Shown piece after piece: positions 1 to 8,691 of a DNA stretch of 64,000 nt. Origin of the DNA: Runella slithyformis DSM 19594 (GTDB lineage Bacteria; Bacteroidota; Bacteroidia; Cytophagales; Spirosomataceae); the NCBI RefSeq assembly GCF_000218895.1, contig NC_015703.1:178501-242500 (forward strand), in the 5' to 3' direction. The position numbers and the translations under genes were made by a program. Below the pieces are notes generated by a model. That model saw nothing but the letters and a program-made list of their open reading frames with translations. It ran no database searches and was not told the origin of the DNA. Every line of letters begins with the position of its first letter. The first letter of the stretch is position 1.

Positions 1-37
1 CTTTGAGCAGATAAAGTATACCCCATTATGAGAGGTA

Positions 38-481
38 TCAATCCGTTTTTTTAGAAAATTGATACTTATTGAATTTAAAACACATGGGTATGGGTTTTAC
101 TGATTTCTTGATGACGGCTATCTCTACAACTCTAGCATAGCATTCCAGAGAAGTATCTACTATGACGTTCCCTTTTGCATAACTCAGCTTGTAAAGCGTA
201 TGATTGGTAGAGGGTCGCATTTCTTTTGGATAATTGAATGATACTTCGAGACTGGAGTCAATAGCTGCATTCATAGAGAATGCAATATTGAATACATTAC
301 CTGTCCAATTGTTTGTTTTTAATGTAAAAGTGGTATCCTTTGTGATATTCATGCAAATGGGCTGATTGGCTTCTTTACGATCACAACCCGTTGCGGTCAA
401 AATACAGCCCATTATAAGGATACCATATTGGGCCTTTCTTAATGCAACAATAGAATTATTCAATGCCTTCCGGAGCTTCAT
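38..481 (-). CDS. Hypothetical lipoprotein
   Basis: A 147-residue protein I do not recognise. A hydrophobic stretch at about residues 20-32 ends in ATGC, which resembles a lipobox, so the mature protein would begin at Cys33 and be anchored in the outer or inner membrane. The first ~18 residues are basic and longer than usual for a signal peptide, so a later start is possible. The remainder has short beta-rich stretches and no motif I can name. It lies downstream of the ATP synthase genes on the same strand but beyond a terminator, so it is probably transcribed separately. Moderately sure it is a gene, unsure of function. Confidence 0.55.
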   Translation of the reverse strand: MKLRKALNNSIVALRKAQYGILIMGCILTATGCDRKEANQPICMNITKDTTFTLKTNNWTGNVFNIAFSMNAAIDSSLEVSFNYPKEMRPSTNHTLYKLSYAKGNVIVDTSLECYARVVEIAVIKKSVKPIPMCFKFNKYQFSKKTD

Positions 482-545
482 AGATTTGATAGGTAGAAAA
501 CAAAAAAGGGTGGCGCAAAGATTCTTTTACCAAAACAAACAAAAA

Positions 546-573
546 AAGCCCTCATCGCAAAGCAATGAGGGCT
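546..573 (-). terminator. Terminator after atpH
   Basis: Inverted repeat AAGCCCTCAT / ATGAGGGCTT with a short loop. On the minus strand it is followed by a run of T. It lies about 30 bases after the atpH stop and would end the F0 operon transcript. Confidence 0.8.
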
Positions 574-602
574 TCTGTCACTCTAAGCAGATAAAAAATA
601 TC

Positions 603-1139
603 TTAGTTGAGCAACGTCAATTTTAAATCGTTCAGGCGCGTACGAATAGACGCATCTATTTGCCGGTCTCCCACGCGCAACACGTATCCTCCAATGAGTT
701 TCTCGTCTACTCTTTCTTCCAGTTCTACCGTTTTACCGGTAGCTTCCGCTACGATACTCATAAATTCGTTACGCAGCGGAGCGGTCAATGGCATCGAAGA
801 AGTAATGATTGCCTTCACAATACCTTTTTTCTCATCATACAGCTTCACAAACTCCTCGGCAATGCTGAACATGATCGCCTCGCGGTTCTTCTTCGTAATG
901 ATGGTAAAGATGGTATAAGAAGTAGAGCTTACTCTGGTTTTAAATACTCCTTCCAGAATAGCCAATTTCTTGTCGTGACGTACCACAGGGCTTTTCAGGG
1001 CCAACATCAATCCACGATTTTCTTCGGCGGTTTTCTTGAAGAAAAGCATGTCCTGATAAACAGTGTCCACCACGTTTTGTTCCTGTGCCAAGTCGATGAG
1101 TGATTTGGCGTATCGTAATGCTACGGTAGATTCAGACAT
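603..1139 (-). CDS. atpH: ATP synthase F1 delta subunit
   Basis: 178 residues, the usual length for the delta (OSCP-like) subunit that joins the F1 head to the peripheral stalk. The N-terminus (AlaLeuArgTyrAlaLysSerLeu at residues 7-14) and the C-terminal half, with the VDEKLIGGYVLRVGD segment near residues 144-158, are typical of the family. It follows atpF by about 65 bases and is the last gene of the cluster. A strong terminator follows, and atpA and atpG, which often come next in other bacteria, are not here. Confidence 0.95.
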   Translation of the reverse strand: MSESTVALRYAKSLIDLAQEQNVVDTVYQDMLFFKKTAEENRGLMLALKSPVVRHDKKLAILEGVFKTRVSSTSYTIFTIITKKNREAIMFSIAEEFVKLYDEKKGIVKAIITSSMPLTAPLRNEFMSIVAEATGKTVELEERVDEKLIGGYVLRVGDRQIDASIRTRLNDLKLTLLN

Positions 1140-1203
1140 AATTTATTGAGCAGTTACCATTGAACGATCATCTGACCCATGTTCAATGTGGAATGATGAA
1201 TGA

Positions 1204-1698
1204 CTAGTTCAGTCTTGCTTCTTTGGCCAGATCAGCTACTAATTTCTCCTGAGCGGACTTGTCGCCCAATTCGTTACGCAATACTTTTTCGGCGATATCA
1301 AGCGAGATCGTCACGATCTCCTTCTTCATTTGGGCAACAATGGCAACGCGCTCGTTGTTGATGGCTTCGCGCGCATCTTCAATGATGCGTTTTCCTTCAA
1401 CGCTTGCCCGGTCTTTTGCTTCGGCGATCAGGCGGTCGGCAGATTCTTTGGCAGATTTCAAAATGCTGTCGCGCTCGGCACGGGCCTGGGCCAACAATTT
1501 CTCGTTGTCAGACTGTAGCTTCGCCATGTCGGCACGGGTTTTTTCGGCCAGGTCAAGCGCGCTTTGAATCTGATGTTCGCGTTCTTTCAAGCCATTCATG
1601 ATGGGTTTCCAGGCCGCTACGCGGAGGATGACCACCAGGATAACAAATACCACCAACATCCAGAAAAGTAAGCCGATTGCGGGGGTTAACAATTCCAT
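1204..1698 (-). CDS. atpF: ATP synthase F0 subunit b
   Basis: 164 residues. One N-terminal membrane helix (about residues 7-28) is followed by a long charged helix rich in Ala, Glu, Lys and Arg, the dimerising peripheral stalk. The length matches bacterial b subunits. It sits between atpE and atpH in the usual F0 order. The C-terminus (about residues 140-164) would contact the delta subunit encoded next. Confidence 0.95.
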   Translation of the reverse strand: MELLTPAIGLLFWMLVVFVILVVILRVAAWKPIMNGLKEREHQIQSALDLAEKTRADMAKLQSDNEKLLAQARAERDSILKSAKESADRLIAEAKDRASVEGKRIIEDAREAINNERVAIVAQMKKEIVTISLDIAEKVLRNELGDKSAQEKLVADLAKEARLN

Positions 1699-1811
1699 TT
1701 GAATACAGTTTACAGTTTTGAGATAATAATTTAGAATTCCTTCTGTTTCCTAAAAAAGGAGTATTTCGTACCGACGCCTAATGCGCACGGTACGAAATAC
1801 GGTTGTTGCAA

Positions 1812-2087
<276 letters not shown>

Positions 2088-2133
2088 TTATATAGTGAAA
2101 CAAAAGAATTCAAAAGAAAACGGTATGCCTGAA

Positions 2134-3231
2134 CTAGTGTCCGTGATCGGCTTCGTGGCTCTCTTCAATGGAGCTACCGATATACATCGACGTCAACAGC
2201 GTAAAAATAAAGGCTTGCAGGAAGGCCACCAATAACTCAATGACGTTCATGAACAACGTAAAGATGAGCACCAATGGACTGACGGCCCAACCGGTACCGC
2301 CACCGCCTAAATTGTTGGCAATGAAGATCAGTCCCAAAAGGCTCAGGATGATGATGTGACCTGCCGTGATGTTGGCAAAAAGTCGAACCATCAATGAGAA
2401 AGGCTTCATAAATACCCCCACGATCTCCACCGGAATCATAATCGGTAACAACGCCACCGGTACGCCCGTGGGCTTGATCAAGTGAGCGAAATAATGCTTA
2501 TTGGCACTGAAGTGAACAATGATGAAAGTGATAACAGCCAAAATCAGCGTAACGGCGATGTTTCCCGTTAGGTTGGCACCTCCCGGTACCAATCCGAGCA
2601 GGTTGTTTACCCAAATAAAGAAAAACAACGTCAACAGATACGGCAGGTATTTTTCGTATTTAGGGCCAATCGCCGGCTTCACCACCTCATCCCGAATAAA
2701 GAGGATGATAGGCTCCAGAAACGACTGAATGCCTGAGGGAGCTTTTCCTTTATTTTTGGAATAGCCTTTGGCCACCGAAGTAAAGATAAGCAGAAGAATA
2801 ACAGCACTTAACAACAGCGAAGCGACGTTTTTGGTAATGGAAAAATCCAACACGTGTGCCTCTTTGTTGGCTTTGCCATCGGCACCGATCGGATAGATGT
2901 GCTCATGCTCCAATACGTAGCCTAAGGCTTTATTGGGATACACATGATTTTCGTGGTCTTCGTGCGTCGCATCGGGCGAATGATAGAAATTGCTCGACGA
3001 AAATACCTTTAATCCGTTGTCATAAATAATCACCGGCAGAGGCACCGCTGCACCGTGCGCAAATTCCCATTCGTGGGCATCTGCGATGTGGTGCATGATC
3101 ATCTCACCAATGTTGAATTTACTTTCCTTGTGCTCATGGTCATGAGCAGGCTCTTCGGCGAAAGCAACGGAAAAAGTGACAAAAAGCAGCGCGAATGTCG
3201 CGAAAAATGTATGGCGAAAGCTCTGAAACAT
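2134..3231 (-). CDS. atpB: ATP synthase F0 subunit a
   Basis: 365 residues, about 100 longer than the E. coli protein. A signal peptide (residues 1-25, ending AFA) precedes a His- and Asp-rich region (about 28-115) of the kind found in Bacteroidota a subunits. The conserved membrane core follows, with the essential Arg283 in MVRLFANITAGH, which faces the c-ring carboxylate. It forms the proton half-channels of F0. It follows the 121-residue membrane protein by about 40 bases and precedes atpE. The His-rich N-terminus ends up outside the cytoplasm; its role is unknown. Confidence 0.95.
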   Translation of the reverse strand: MFQSFRHTFFATFALLFVTFSVAFAEEPAHDHEHKESKFNIGEMIMHHIADAHEWEFAHGAAVPLPVIIYDNGLKVFSSSNFYHSPDATHEDHENHVYPNKALGYVLEHEHIYPIGADGKANKEAHVLDFSITKNVASLLLSAVILLLIFTSVAKGYSKNKGKAPSGIQSFLEPIILFIRDEVVKPAIGPKYEKYLPYLLTLFFFIWVNNLLGLVPGGANLTGNIAVTLILAVITFIIVHFSANKHYFAHLIKPTGVPVALLPIMIPVEIVGVFMKPFSLMVRLFANITAGHIIILSLLGLIFIANNLGGGGTGWAVSPLVLIFTLFMNVIELLVAFLQAFIFTLLTSMYIGSSIEESHEADHGH

Positions 3232-3269
3232 AACTGACGATTAACGAATTACAAATTAAGAATACGGTC

Positions 3270-3635
3270 CTATTCCAAATCGCGGCGCAAGTTACGATAC
3301 AATCCGTAGATTTCAAAACAAGTATAAAATAAATAAAATACAAAAAAGGTAATGACGAAGCTGTTGGGAGAGTTGACCTTGAAATACAAAAATACCCCCA
3401 CGAACACAAGGCACAGTAAAAGCCGAACAACCACCGTAGTGAGGTAGAATTGGACAAATTTATCTCTATTTTCCTTAAAACCCTGCTCCATCAAACGATG
3501 TTGAAGCAGCGAAACTGCAAAGAAAAATGCCAGAATACTCCACTTTTCGGAGTGAATATAAGTCCCCAATGAAAAGTAATCGGCTGCAAAAAGTACAATT
3601 CCCAAAAAGAGGGTAACAAGGATAGTTCGAAACAT
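3270..3635 (-). CDS. AtpI-like small membrane protein
   Basis: 121 residues with about four hydrophobic helices (near 2-20, 30-46, 64-86 and 92-112) and a charged C-terminus. Its place between the atpZ-like gene and atpB matches that of atpI-type genes, whose products help assemble the c-ring or act in Mg2+ uptake. Sequence similarity to classical AtpI is weak by eye, so the name rests mainly on position. A CGATTAACTTT motif lies a few bases before the start codon. Confidence 0.7.
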   Translation of the reverse strand: MFRTILVTLFLGIVLFAADYFSLGTYIHSEKWSILAFFFAVSLLQHRLMEQGFKENRDKFVQFYLTTVVVRLLLCLVFVGVFLYFKVNSPNSFVITFFVFYLFYTCFEIYGLYRNLRRDLE

Positions 3636-3725
3636 ATTCTAAAAGTTAATCGACAATAGAGATACAAAATATCGGGCAAGAGGCCACAATGACAAAAAAT
3701 TATTGGGCCAATGACGCTTTCTCCT

Positions 3726-3944
3726 TTATCCCCTGACCTGTTTGATAAAAGTATACAAAGCCGCCCCGATGGAAAGCAGCGACAGGGCCAAGGTCCAGCC
3801 GGGAATTTTGTTTCCCTGCCATTCATCCGGTTTTACACCCACGTAGGTACCCAATCCGATGGTTCCGAGCATTTGCAGGCCCATCCCCGAATAGTTGGCG
3901 TAATTGACGGTACGTTTCGACCTTGGGGTGCTGTTTTTTTTCAT
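3726..3944 (-). CDS. AtpZ/AtpI-family membrane protein
   Basis: 72 residues with two membrane helices (about 19-36 and 49-66) separated by a short loop containing KPDEWQGNKIPG. This layout and the GxxxGxxxGxxxD-type spacing resemble the ATP synthase gene 1 (AtpZ) family, small proteins encoded at the head of F0 operons. It follows the K+ channel gene by only 35 bases on the same strand, so the two may share a transcript. Confidence 0.75.
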   Translation of the reverse strand: MKKNSTPRSKRTVNYANYSGMGLQMLGTIGLGTYVGVKPDEWQGNKIPGWTLALSLLSIGAALYTFIKQVRG

Positions 3945-3979
3945 CTTTTACACTAAGGATTTGAGGATATTATCCCACG

Positions 3980-4966
3980 CTAATTCAGCGGCCTCGGTTC
4001 AAAATCGTGTACTTTCTGTACATCCACGCTGACGATCTCTTCCGTCGTGCTGCTGTCGAACATGGGAATAAACTTTGCCCCCCATACGATTTCTTCGAAG
4101 CGAAACGAATACCGTGCGTGAACGGGCTGCAAAAACGTCTCTTCCGTAGCCCTTACATACACCAAAAACTCGGTGTCCGACTCAGCGAGGCTTTCTTCGG
4201 TAGCTCCATACAAAGGGCTTTCTTCCACAATGGGGTGCACGATGGTCCAGCTCAACGGAAAGAAATTTACCTGACTGCGTTCCAGTTTTAACGGGTAATA
4301 ACGCCGCGAACGCTGTCCGCCGGGCAGGGTTTCGAGACGCGACATGGATACATCGACCCGAATATCGACCAATTCCGTCGGACTTTCGTTGATCATCCGA
4401 AACATCCAGCCGTTGATATCCAAATAGGGCGCAAAGATAGCATTTCGACTGAACAGAATTTTGGGAATCGGGCGGGAAAAACGTCCGTACACCAAACCCG
4501 AGGCAATCGCAAACCCCAACACACCGACCAGCGATTCAAACGATGACAACGCGCTGACCGTCAGACCCGCGGGAGAGACGTGTCCGTAGCCGACCGTCGT
4601 CAGGGTTTGCGCACTGAAAAAGAACGCGCCCCAAAACTGCCCTACCATGTCTGTCGCCTGTATACCCTGAAGGTTTTCCACCCCCAACAGCATATAAAGC
4701 AGGGAGAAAAAGCAGTTGACCACAAAGTAAATCAGGAATACCACTCCAAAAAAACGCGGCCAGGAAAGCACCGTCAGACGGTGAAAAATGTCTAACCACG
4801 CCCAAAATGAAACGTTTACCCGACGCGCATTGAAGCTGCCGTCGGAGTTTATGAGCCTGCCTCTGTCGTTGGTAATGCGCGTCCCAAACCCCAGATCGCG
4901 TCTTTCTTCCTCTTTTTCAAGGAGTTTACTGTTTTTAACTTTCGCAATAAGTCGATGTGTAGCCAT
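3980..4966 (-). CDS. Inward-rectifier K+ channel (KirBac type)
   Basis: 328 residues. A cytoplasmic N-terminus leads to membrane helix 1 (about 69-95), then the pore helix and selectivity filter TTVGYGH (123-129), membrane helix 2 (about 140-162), and a C-terminal immunoglobulin-like cytoplasmic domain (about 170-315). The filter is canonical for K+. The domain order and length match KirBac channels, which pass K+ inward and are gated by the cytoplasmic domain. The gene ends 35 bases before the atpZ-like gene on the same strand and is divergent from the glycosyltransferase at 5096. Confidence 0.92.
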   Translation of the reverse strand: MATHRLIAKVKNSKLLEKEEERRDLGFGTRITNDRGRLINSDGSFNARRVNVSFWAWLDIFHRLTVLSWPRFFGVVFLIYFVVNCFFSLLYMLLGVENLQGIQATDMVGQFWGAFFFSAQTLTTVGYGHVSPAGLTVSALSSFESLVGVLGFAIASGLVYGRFSRPIPKILFSRNAIFAPYLDINGWMFRMINESPTELVDIRVDVSMSRLETLPGGQRSRRYYPLKLERSQVNFFPLSWTIVHPIVEESPLYGATEESLAESDTEFLVYVRATEETFLQPVHARYSFRFEEIVWGAKFIPMFDSSTTEEIVSVDVQKVHDFEPRPLN

Positions 4967-5073
4967 ACGATAATGAAGGATAAAGGATACAGGTACTGTG
5001 TGTTTCTAACAATTTCGCATTTGTTTCCCGTTCATTCCCTTCCTAAAATAAATGAAGACAGTTCCGGAACCCT

Positions 5074-5081
5074 TACCTTTG
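5074..5081 (+). promoter_or_regulatory. -7 promoter element of glycosyltransferase
   Basis: TACCTTTG matches the Bacteroidota -7 consensus TAnnTTTG exactly and lies 14 bases before the GTG at 5096. This supports the short start over the ATG at 4955, which would overlap the divergent channel gene. Confidence 0.55.
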
Positions 5082-5095
5082 CGAAAAATCAGTGT

Positions 5096-6085
5096 GTGAA
5101 AAAAGTATCCATTCTCATCGCCGCCCGCAACGAAGCGGACAATATCCTTTCCTGTTTACAGTCCGTAGCCGCTCTGGAGTACCCGTCCGAATCTCTTCAG
5201 GTACTCATCGGCGACGATGCTTCAGAAGATACAACTGCGGCGTTGATCGACGAATTTATTCGGGACAAACCGCACTTTGAACGTATTGAGATCCGCCCGG
5301 CTGATTCCTTCTCTTCGTTGAAAGGAAAAACCAATGTATTGGCCCAGTTGGCCCGACGCGCCAAGGGGGAGTTTCTTTTTTTTACGGATGCCGATATTGA
5401 AGTTCCAAGGGGCTGGATCGAAAATATGCTGCCGCATTTTAAGTCAAACGTCGGCATCGTCACGGGCATCACGGCCATCAAAGGCGGCGGTTTTTTAGGA
5501 CTTATGCAATCCCTCGAGTGGCTGTTTTATCTGTCATTCATGCGCCTTTTGTCGCTTTTCGGCGTGCCCGTCACCGCCATGGGCAACAACATGGTCGTCA
5601 CACGCCACGCCTATGAGGCCGTGGGGGGCTATGAAACGCTGGGTTTTTCGGTGACGGAAGACTATGCCCTGTTCAGAGCGATTTTGGCAAAAGGGTTCCG
5701 GTTTGTGCAGCTGTTTGACCGCCGCGTGTTGACCTTTTCCAAGCCGATTCCCACCTACGCACAGTTATTGATCCAACGCAAACGCTGGATGTACGGAGCC
5801 ATTTCGCTGCCTTGGGGTCAGCGCATCGGTGTGTATGTCAATGCCTTATTTCTGCCGTTTATGATCATTTTGGGTGTTTTACTGCCCAAGTTCGCCCTTT
5901 GGGTGTTGTTCTTTTACGTCCTTTGCGTAGGTGCGTGGCTCGTAAGCCTATTGAATTGGCTACAGCAACCTCAACTTTTTATCGGTGTGCCTTTTTTCTG
6001 GCTTTATCACATTTTTACGAATTTTGCCATGCTGATCAATTTTTACGTACGAAAAAACACCGTCTGGAAAGGGCGGTTGTATTGA
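5096..6085 (+). CDS. Family 2 membrane glycosyltransferase
   Basis: About 329 residues from a GTG start. The GT-A fold begins at once (VSILIAARNEADN). The nucleotide- and metal-binding acids are visible as DDASEDTT and TDADIE, with a downstream TEDYALF acid and a QRKRW (QxxRW-type) motif. Two or three C-terminal membrane helices follow. These features are those of processive or membrane-bound GT2 enzymes that transfer sugars to lipids or polysaccharides; donor and acceptor cannot be read. An upstream in-frame ATG at 4955 exists, but it overlaps the channel gene and lies upstream of the likely promoter. Start fairly confident. Confidence 0.85.
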   Translation: MKKVSILIAARNEADNILSCLQSVAALEYPSESLQVLIGDDASEDTTAALIDEFIRDKPHFERIEIRPADSFSSLKGKTNVLAQLARRAKGEFLFFTDADIEVPRGWIENMLPHFKSNVGIVTGITAIKGGGFLGLMQSLEWLFYLSFMRLLSLFGVPVTAMGNNMVVTRHAYEAVGGYETLGFSVTEDYALFRAILAKGFRFVQLFDRRVLTFSKPIPTYAQLLIQRKRWMYGAISLPWGQRIGVYVNALFLPFMIILGVLLPKFALWVLFFYVLCVGAWLVSLLNWLQQPQLFIGVPFFWLYHIFTNFAMLINFYVRKNTVWKGRLY

Positions 6086-6165
6086 GAATACTTAAAACCG
6101 GGAAATGTAAAACTGAAAAATGTAAAAGTGTTTGGATTTAGAGCACTTTATGATTCAAAACTATA

Positions 6166-6930
6166 ATGATAGAAACCCACGCTCATATTTATGATGAGGT
6201 CTTTAACGAAGACCGTACCGAAATGCTTGACCGCGCCTTTGCGGCGGGAATTACCCAGATCTGGATGCCCAACTGCGACCATACGACCATCGACGGTATG
6301 ATGGCGCTGGCCGAGCAGTATCCGAATGTCTGTAGGCCGATGATGGGTTTGCATCCTACGTATGTCAAGGAGGATTTTGAAAAAGAACTGTATATTGTAG
6401 AAGATTGGCTGAATAAAGCCCGCCCTCAATTCGTAGCCATCGGCGAAATCGGCATGGACCTCTATTGGGATAAAACCTTCGTGGCGCAACAAAAAGAGGC
6501 TTTTTTGACCCAATGCCACTTAGCCCTGAAGCACAATCTTTGGATCGATATTCACAGTCGCAGTGCTTTTTGGGAAGTGGTCGAGCTCATTGAGCAAATC
6601 GCCGACCCGCGCCTGAAGGGCATTTTTCACTGTTTTACCGGCACGCTCGAAGAAGCGCAAAAAGCCATTGAATTAGGGTTTAAGCTCGGAATCGGCGGCG
6701 TAGCTACCTTTAAAAACGGGGGTTTAGACAAGGTGTTACCGTATATTGATTTAGAGCATATTGTGTTGGAAACGGATTGCCCGTATCTGGCACCGGTCCC
6801 GTACCGCGGCAAGCGCAATGAAGTGGCGTACATTCCGCTCATTGCGCAGAAAACAGCTGATCTCATGCAGGTTTCCATCGAAGAGATTGCCGAAAAAACC
6901 AATCAAAATGCATTTCGATTAACGTATTAA
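6166..6930 (+). CDS. TatD-family metal-dependent hydrolase
   Basis: 254 residues, the family length. Metal ligands are visible: His5 and His7 (THAH), a Glu in GEIGMDLYWD, a His in IDIHSR, a His in GIFHCFTG, and the ETDCPYLAP motif near the C-terminus. TatD enzymes are TIM-barrel 3'-5' DNA/RNA exonucleases, and some act as D-aminoacyl-tRNA or general phosphoesterases. It is followed at 32 bases by the asparaginase gene, likely one operon. Confidence 0.93.
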   Translation: MIETHAHIYDEVFNEDRTEMLDRAFAAGITQIWMPNCDHTTIDGMMALAEQYPNVCRPMMGLHPTYVKEDFEKELYIVEDWLNKARPQFVAIGEIGMDLYWDKTFVAQQKEAFLTQCHLALKHNLWIDIHSRSAFWEVVELIEQIADPRLKGIFHCFTGTLEEAQKAIELGFKLGIGGVATFKNGGLDKVLPYIDLEHIVLETDCPYLAPVPYRGKRNEVAYIPLIAQKTADLMQVSIEEIAEKTNQNAFRLTY

Positions 6931-6962
6931 GATAGATTTTCCTACCATTACATTTCCCTCAT

Positions 6963-8033
6963 ATGCCGGCGTACAAATCAGTCACCATCAACCCCGTGTT
7001 ACCCAATCGTCCGAGGGCTTCCGTGTTAGTCATTTATACCGGAGGAACGCTGGGAATGGTCTTCGAAAAAGGACAATTAGTTCCGTTTGATTTCGAACAA
7101 ATTCTCGACCGACTCCCGGAGATCAAGCGGCTGGACTTTGAGATCACGTTTACCAGTTTGGAAGAAATCATGGATTCGTCCAACATGCGGCCCGACGTAT
7201 GGGTGGAACTGGCCCAACTGATCCGACGAAACTATGAGTTGTATGACAGCTTTGTGATTCTGCACGGCACCGATACGATGGCTTATACTGCCTCGGCGCT
7301 GAGCTTTATGCTCCAACATCTCAGTAAGCCTGTCATTCTGACGGGGGCGCAATTGCCCATCGGAATCGCTCGAACCGACGCCCGCGAAAACATCATCACA
7401 GCCCTGGAAATCGCGGCGGCGCAGTGGGAAGGCCGCCCGCTGGTGCCCGAAGTCTGCATTTATTTTCAAAATTATCTGTTGCGCGGCAACCGCGCCAAAA
7501 AAAAAGAAAGTTCGCAGTTCAACGCTTTCCGCTCAGAGAATTACCCCGCGTTGGCCGAAGTCGGCGTCACGATCGAGTACAACTATCCTTACATAGCTCC
7601 GTATCGTCCCGACCAGCCTTTTCAAACACAGCTTGCATTGGATGAAAATGTCACCATTCTGAAACTGTTTCCGGGAATTACCCAAAACGTTTTGCGTTCC
7701 ATTCTGGAAATCAACGGATTACGGGGCGCGGTATTGGAAACATTTGGGGCGGGTAATGCCCCTACGTTCCCTTGGTTTCTGCACGAACTGAAAGAAGCGA
7801 CGGAGCGCGGTGTGGTCATCATGAACGTATCGCAGTGCGACGGCGGACGCGTGACGCAGGGCCGGTATCAAACCAGCACATGGCTTGAAAAAATAGGCGT
7901 GGTAAGCGGCGGCGACATCACCACCGAAGCCGCCATCACTAAGATGATGGGCGTCTTGGGACGGGAAACGGATATAGAACGCATCCGCGAATGCCTGTTA
8001 ACGCCTCTCGCCGGTGAAATGAGTTTGTTTTAA
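6963..8033 (+). CDS. ansA: Type I L-asparaginase
   Basis: 356 residues. The catalytic TGGT motif (residues 26-29, nucleophile Thr29) and the HGTDTM motif (about 99-104) of the asparaginase/glutaminase family are intact. There is no signal peptide, so it should be cytoplasmic (type I). It hydrolyses L-asparagine to aspartate and ammonia. The start is preceded by about 12 extra residues compared with E. coli AnsA. It lies 32 bases after the TatD gene on the same strand. Confidence 0.93.
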   Translation: MPAYKSVTINPVLPNRPRASVLVIYTGGTLGMVFEKGQLVPFDFEQILDRLPEIKRLDFEITFTSLEEIMDSSNMRPDVWVELAQLIRRNYELYDSFVILHGTDTMAYTASALSFMLQHLSKPVILTGAQLPIGIARTDARENIITALEIAAAQWEGRPLVPEVCIYFQNYLLRGNRAKKKESSQFNAFRSENYPALAEVGVTIEYNYPYIAPYRPDQPFQTQLALDENVTILKLFPGITQNVLRSILEINGLRGAVLETFGAGNAPTFPWFLHELKEATERGVVIMNVSQCDGGRVTQGRYQTSTWLEKIGVVSGGDITTEAAITKMMGVLGRETDIERIRECLLTPLAGEMSLF

Positions 8034-8098
8034 CAAAGAAACCAACCCGACGATTTATCGGTTATGTGTTTTTAACGTAATCATCCACAGCAATTCCC

Positions 8099-8533
8099 AT
8101 GAAAACACTCCTTATTTCGGCTTCTTTACTGCTTGTGGCCGGCAAATCGGCCTTTTCTCAAAAAGCCGACGACATTGTAGGTGAATGGCTCAACGCTGAA
8201 AAAGACGGCAGGATTCAAATTTACAAATCGGGAAACCGTTATTTCGGAAAACTGATCTGGGGGCAGAATATCTACGAATCTGACGGAAAAACGCTTAGAA
8301 AAGACATCCACAACAGCGACGCGACCTTAAAAGGGCGAACGCTTTTGAACATACCTATTTTGGAATCGTATGAATTTCAAAAAGGCGAATGGCGCAACGG
8401 AAAGGTCTATGACCCGCGCAGCGGAAAAACATACGACGGTATCCTGAAATTAAACGGCGACAAACTCGCAATAAGAGGTTTTGTAAAAGTAGAAGCTTTT
8501 GGCAAAACAACCGTGTGGACCAGAGCGCAGTAA
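8099..8533 (+). CDS. Secreted DUF2147 protein
   Basis: 144 residues with a signal peptide (about 1-20, ending in SAFSQ). The GEWLNAEKDGRIQIYKSGNRYFGKLIW segment and the later GKVYDPRSGKTYDG and LRGFVKVEAFGKTTVWTR-like segments are characteristic of DUF2147, a small beta-barrel, lipocalin-like family exported to the periplasm. Function is not established. A strong bidirectional terminator follows. Confidence 0.85.
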   Translation: MKTLLISASLLLVAGKSAFSQKADDIVGEWLNAEKDGRIQIYKSGNRYFGKLIWGQNIYESDGKTLRKDIHNSDATLKGRTLLNIPILESYEFQKGEWRNGKVYDPRSGKTYDGILKLNGDKLAIRGFVKVEAFGKTTVWTRAQ

Positions 8534-8550
8534 ATTGGCTTTTTCTACAA

Positions 8551-8591
8551 AAAACGGGCCTTCAACAAAATTGTTGAAGGCCCGTTTTTTT
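8551..8591. terminator. Bidirectional terminator
   Basis: Near-perfect hairpin AAAACGGGCCTTCAAC / GTTGAAGGCCCGTTTT, T-run on the plus side and A-run before it. It ends the DUF2147 transcript and may also serve the convergent GH3-family gene. Confidence 0.85.
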
Positions 8592-8691
8592 GACATTGAC
8601 CGCTGAAAATTATACTGGCTCAATACTGAGAATAAACAATTTACAGCCCGTCAGTAGTCCAAAGATCGCACGCTGTCAATCAAAAAAAGTA

